Below are positions 59,821-64,000 of a stretch of DNA of 64,000 nt, one piece after another. Source of the DNA: Parascedosporium putredinis. Lineage: Eukaryota > Ascomycota > Sordariomycetes > Microascales > Microascaceae. The notes beneath the pieces were generated by a model. It was not told where the DNA came from. It saw nothing but the letters and a program-made list of their open reading frames with translations, and did not search any database. The DNA lies in the NCBI GenBank assembly GCA_949357655.1, contig CASHTG010000008.1:186001-250000 (forward strand), written 5' to 3'. Both the position numbers and the translations under genes were made by a program. The first letter of the stretch is position 1. Each line of letters starts with the position of its first letter.

Positions 59821-59910
59821 GGTTCGGTGGTGTAGTTGGTTATCACGCTTGTCTAACATCCACAAGGTGCTGGACACAAGAGGTCCCCGGATCGAGCCCG
59901 GGCCGAATCA
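59821..59910 (+). tRNA. tRNA-Val (anticodon AAC) with 16-nt intron
   Basis: A full cloverleaf can be drawn. Acceptor GGTTCGG pairs with CCGAATC (one G-U) with discriminator A. The D arm contains the A box TGTAGTTGGTTATCACG-like sequence, the anticodon stem is CTTGT/ACAAG with loop CTAACAC (AAC at 59855-59857), and the T stem is CCCGG/CCGGG. The intron occupies 59859-59874, directly 3' of the purine next to the anticodon, the canonical place. The T-loop reads ATCGAGC, with A at position 54 in place of the usual T. A T-rich pol III terminator (TTTCTTTTTC) follows at once. Confidence 0.93.
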
Positions 59911-60677
59911 TTTCTTTTTCTTTTTTCCTCTACTTCTTTTTATCTTATTTCCCTTTCGTCTATTTCTTTTTCGTCTTTATCAAGGGGACACCTTGAAACC
60001 GCCATGAAGGCACGTCCTCGTCTAGCTGGTGATGATGTGAGGGATATAGCGGGGTTTGCGATTTGTTCGATTGAAGATCTAGATCTATGGCTGTTTCGAC
60101 ACCACGTCAATTGGCAAAACATGCTTCACAAAAATACGAGGCAACAAAGTTTCTATAGTATAGACATTTGAAATTTATATCCTATATACAAAAGCTTCCT
60201 TCGTCCATTTCCTCTCCCAAAAGGCAGTAAAACAAGCTAGACTTTGCCGGCCCCGATTCTCCCGTGTCGTAAACTATGCTAGTCATGCCTTGAAAACGCC
60301 GCGCTATATATATCCATGATTTGTGTGTGTGTGTGTGTGTGTGATAGAGAAAGATCTTTGGGAGAGATAAAACATGAAATCCTAGTCGTGAACCCGAAAA
60401 GCCGCCCCCTCCAATCCAACCTTGTTCTAAGACCTTTTTGTAGGAAATGCCTGATGAAGAGAAGATATGCAAGATATAGAAAAGAAAAAAATGGTGAAAA
60501 TAAAAACAAAACCGAAATTCACTAAAAAACAAAGAACCAAGTCTAGTTATACAAAAAAAAGCCAAGAGGGGGTATCCTAGGAACCGAGAATGAAAGAAGG
60601 ATACATGTATGTAGAGGAAGAAGAAAACCAATGATTGTAAGAAAAGAAGAAGAAAAGAAAGTGAAAAAAAAGAAAAA
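59911..60677. other. Intergenic between tRNA and minus-strand gene 3' end
   Basis: About 770 bp, T-rich after the tRNA and A/GA-rich on the plus strand near the minus-strand stop, with a (TG)n run at about 60324-60343. No coding sequence supported. Confidence 0.6.
60325..60343. repeat. (TG)n microsatellite
   Basis: About nine uninterrupted TG dinucleotides in the probable 3' UTR of the minus-strand gene. Confidence 0.85.
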
Positions 60678-61713
60678 CTACCTATCCCACTCATATTCCC
60701 CACCGCCCTCATTGATGGACTGATGGGAAACGTGAACGGCCTTCTCATACCGCCCCTCGTACCACTGCCGAAAACGGCTCCGATACAGCTCGCGGGCCTG
60801 GCCGAGGAGGCCGACGTGGCCCTTGATCATGCACTCCATGAGCTGGCCCCTCGTAATCTGCGGACACCGGCAAAAGCCACCACCAAACACGAAGCGGTCA
60901 TTGTGGTCGGCGAAGAGGAGGCTCAGGCGGAGGAGGCCCTTCCACGCGGCGCCGGCGAGGCCGCGAGGCTCGGAGCGACGGGGGCTGGCGAGGAGGAGGA
61001 TATCCCACTCGCCCGCGGTGGGGAGACGGCGGGCCTCGAGGGGCCGCTCGCCGCCCGTCTGCTCCAGGGCAGTGATCTTGCAGGGCTTGCCGTCGGCGGC
61101 GACGCCCTGCTGGCAGGAGCAGGAGCTGGGGTTGGGCATCGTCCTCTCGTCGACGGCGATGACGACGGTGGCGCGCTCGCCCGTTTTGGGGTGGCGCGTG
61201 AAGAGCACGAGGAGGGGCTTGAGGGGCTTGGCGTGCACGACGGCGGACTGGGCGCGGCCCCGCTGGAGACGATGGTCACGGTGCCGGTGCCGCCGCCGCC
61301 GGCGGTGCCGCCGTTGGAGGCGGAGCTGGACGAGCTCTTGTACGTGACGCTGCTGGCGCCCGTCATGCTGGTGGCGGCGGTGACGGCCGTCATCTTGGAG
61401 CTGACGCTGTACCCGCGCTTCTTCTTGGTCTTGCCGCCGCTGCTGCTGAAGAAGGAGAAGACGGAGTTCTTGCGGCTGCTGGCGACCGTGTCTTGGGCGG
61501 GGAGGTGCTGAGCGGGGCGTAGAGCGCGTGCGGGGTGAGTAGTGCGCGTTGGGGGCTTGGGCTGGGGCGGGGAAGGGGTGGTTCTGGAAACGCGCGGCCG
61601 TGGGGAGCGGGGAGGAGTAGGCTTGGGGGACGGGTTGGGGCTGGGCTTGGGTGTATAGGGCTTGGGGTGCGGGTTGGGGCTGGGCCTGGGCGTATAGGTA
61701 GGGTTGTTGTTGG

Positions 61714-61745
<32 letters not shown>

Positions 61746-64000
61746 GTAGTGGTGGTGGTATTGCTCGTTGCCCATGGTCTGCGAGTGCAGCTGGCCAGGG
61801 CTGGAGCTGAGACCCATGCCGGCGAACTCGGCGGAGAAGGAGTCCATGAGCGGGGAAGGGGATCGGAATCCCACGCTGGGAGGGAGCTGCATGGTGGCCG
61901 TGGGAGACGTGGCGATAGGGGAGGAAGGGTAGGAGACGGAGGACATGGGCCGGTCGATGGGGCTGGTAAACTCGGCGCTGTCGGCTACGAGCGTGCCGGG
62001 GAGGCGGTTAGGGACCCAGATCTGGACAGCGGCGGTTTCGAAGAGGCGCTCTTGTCCGAGGATGACGAAGCTGGCAGTGGTGTTGTTCCTGTGGCGGGTG
62101 GGTCAGGTTAGCTTGGATTTGGTTCATTGGTACGTGGATTCACTGGGAAGAAGGGATTGAAGAGAGGAAACATACTGGCAGTATCCGTCTGCTACCTCGT
62201 ACCCGGTCAGGCTCTGCTGGAAAATCAGGGCATCCGGGAGAGTGCAAAAGGCTAAGGGGTAAATGGTGTTTCCGTTGCGAAGAACAAGCTCAAACGGGGC
62301 CTCTAGGGTATCTGCAAGGGCGTAGACGGGATTCACGGTAGCCGTAGTGATGTCAAAGTCCACGGGGTCATCTGCATTTTGATCGAGGGGGTTAGTGTGT
62401 CCGTTCTTTTCCATCGCCGTCTCATTTTCTACACCGACGTCTCCTTTGTTCAGGGTTGTGGGTTATACGTACGTTCTTCACGCGGAGGACCCCTGGGCAG
62501 TCTTTCCACCGCCGAGATGATGAGGCGGAACCTCTTGTCCTTGGAGTTGATGTCCCTTAGGAGCCTCGCCCTCTTGGACATGGTGGGAGAACTTGTGTAC
62601 AGAGGCCTGTCGAGAAACAAAAGTTAGTACATTACTCCCCTGTTCTTCGATTAGGGATTTCAAAACTTACGCGTCGAGCAACTCCTCCATCATGATGTTC
62701 TTGACGATTTTCTGAATCATGGGCTTTTTCGCCTCCTCGATCCACACCTTGAACATGTCCTCGTCAACAAAATCAAGGCGAGGCTCGAGCATGATCCGGG
62801 GAACTTTTCGCACTGCGCTGAAAGTTTCTACCAAAAGAAAAAAAAAGCGTCACGTTAGCACATCTCCAGTATCACAAAGCCAGAAGAAAAAAAAATTAAA
62901 AAAGACAACTCACATCCTCAAGCTCCATCACATACGACGGCCAATGCGACAGCGGCGAAGCCTCCCTCAACTCCTCGGACCGACGCAGCTTGCGCACCAA
63001 AAGACGCACTTGAGCAAGTTGACGTACTGCTCGGCGGGCGGGGTGCGTTCGCTGACGGTCAAACCGGGCGCGAAGGCGACGGTGCTCCGGTCGAGGTGGT
63101 GGATGAAGGCGTCGGCCATGTCGCGCAGGGGGGCCTTGCTGCTGGGGGTGGTCGGTGATCTGGAAGACGGGGTGGAGGGCGAAGGAGGCCTCGAAACCGC
63201 GTTCCACGTGGAGGGGATGGAGAGGAAGCGAAGCTGGCGTGAAGCCTGCTCGTCGAGGGCGGACTTGAGATCGGGGACCAGCTCGCCCATGAGCTTGCGG
63301 AGATCGGTGCGCATGCCGCGGATGTCGTCGTGCATGGCGCCCATGCGCATGGCGAGGTCTTGGTGGACGCGTGTTAGGAGATCGCTGGGGATATACGAGT
63401 TAGCTTTTCCAGGGTTATATAAACTCCCCACCCCCAAAACCAAAGGACAGAGGGCCAGAAAAAGAACTGAAAAGAACAAGGTGGAAGAGAAGACGTACAT
63501 TTCAAAAGGCTTGACGACGGTCTGAATGCTCAAGTTATGCATCTGGATCCTCGTCCTCAACCGGTCGACCCTGCCCTGGACGAGCATGTTCCACCCGACG
63601 CTGAGCAGAGGGTTATGCGTGGCGGCCTCGAACTTGCGGTTGTCGCGCAGCAGCTTGTCGCACTCCTCCAGGGTGGTCCGGTAGTCGCCGACAATCTCGC
63701 CGAGGGATTTGGGGTCCCATCGCAGGCGGTCGGAGGCGCGGCCGCCATTGTCGTGGAGGGACCGGTCGGCGCGGCTGATGACGCGGGAGAGGAGGTCGAG
63801 GTTCAGGGCGAGGTGGCGGACCTCGGCGCCGAACGAGTTATAGTTTACGCCTGTGGAGAGAGGAAAAGAAAGAGGGTCTTTGGTTAGCGCTCTTGCTTGT
63901 TTTAACGACATGATGAGAATGTACATGCACACACACACGCAACACACACAAGCACACACAGGTGGGAATACAGGTAGCTCTCTTTTCTTTCTTTCTTTCT
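60678..64000 (-). CDS. Large conserved fungal protein with helical STAND-type N-terminal domain (5' end outside window)
   Basis: Exons on the minus strand: 63850-63499, 63384-62914, 62827-62671, 62606-62473, 62371-62176 and 62089-60678; one or more exons lie beyond 64000. Missing bases near 63000, 61533, 61510 and 61258, plus an uncertain junction after 62914, must be repaired. The first visible exon is all-helical (EVRHLALNLDLLSRVISRADRSL, YRTTLEECDKLLRDN, RVDRLRTRIQMHNLSIQTVVKPFE) and recalls the N-terminal helical domain of fungal STAND/NLR-like proteins (SesA-type), but no NACHT/NB-ARC domain follows. Later parts: MSKRARLLRDINSKDKRFRL, a beta-rich segment (DPVDFDITTATVNPVYALADTLEAPFELVL), a Gln-rich stretch, KTKKKRGYSVSSK, and a C-terminal domain with a Cys cluster (PSSCSCQQGV, GKPCK, GGFCRCPQ) and QLMECMIKGHVGLLGQARELYRSRFRQWYEGR. 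Function unknown; domain likeness is a weak inference. Confidence 0.65.
61713..61743 (-). repeat. CAG/CAA poly-glutamine tract
   Basis: Within the large minus-strand gene, a CAG/CAA run (seen as CTG on the plus strand) encodes about ten consecutive Gln residues, a common site of length change in fungal regulatory proteins. Confidence 0.85.
63918..63961. repeat. (CA)n-rich simple sequence
   Basis: CA-rich run with interruptions, in what is probably an intron of the minus-strand gene. A (TTTC)n tract follows at the window end. Confidence 0.7.

Noticed and set aside
60723..61511. 262-codon plus-strand Ala/Glu-rich frame
   Set aside because: Antisense of the last exon of the minus-strand STAND-like gene.

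Overview
The window looks like nuclear DNA of a filamentous ascomycete (Pezizomycotina, most likely Sordariomycetes). Reasons: short spliceosomal introns with GTNNGT donors, CTAAC-like branch points and YAG acceptors; coding sequence rich in C-ending codons; a tRNA-Val gene with a 16-nt intron; and gene families typical of plant-associated moulds (secreted PL9 pectate lyase, FaeC-like feruloyl esterase, maleylacetate reductase, OPT and ACS-type MFS transporters, a six-cysteine secreted protein).

Layout. 1-13.9 kb: no supportable gene. 14.1-19.5 kb (+): a very large, disordered conserved protein. 20.6-21.2 kb (-): small secreted Cys-rich protein. 21.2-29.9 kb: a second gene-poor stretch. 29.9-46.1 kb: a block that reads as plant-biomass use: OPT transporter (+), PL9 pectate lyase (-), ACS-family MFS transporter (+), maleylacetate reductase (-), feruloyl esterase (+), Cys-free secreted protein (-). 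48.0-50.0 kb (-): RRM protein resembling ribosome-biogenesis factor Nop8. 50.6-53.3 kb (-): a long secreted protein with a Q/W/P/D repeat tail. 55.9-56.5 kb (+): a 128-aa three-TM protein. 58.3-59.4 kb (+): Vip1-like RRM protein. 59.8 kb (+): tRNA-Val(AAC). 60.7-64 kb (-): multi-exon conserved fungal protein running off the window.

Nearly every long gene is broken by frameshifts, and almost all are repaired by adding one base to a short homopolymer, mostly C/G. I counted about 30. After adding the missing bases and removing introns, every gene that lies wholly inside the window has a length divisible by three. Only the shortest gene is intact. This points to uncorrected sequencing indels rather than pseudogenes, and coordinates below span each whole gene across these breaks.

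Functionally, the central block can be read as one theme: pectin cleavage (PL9), release of ferulate from cell walls (FaeC-like), uptake of small organic anions (MFS) and peptides (OPT), and the last step of hydroxyquinol-type aromatic catabolism (maleylacetate reductase to 3-oxoadipate). Co-regulation is inference. I found no transposon, CRISPR array, rRNA, or clear secondary-metabolite cluster.
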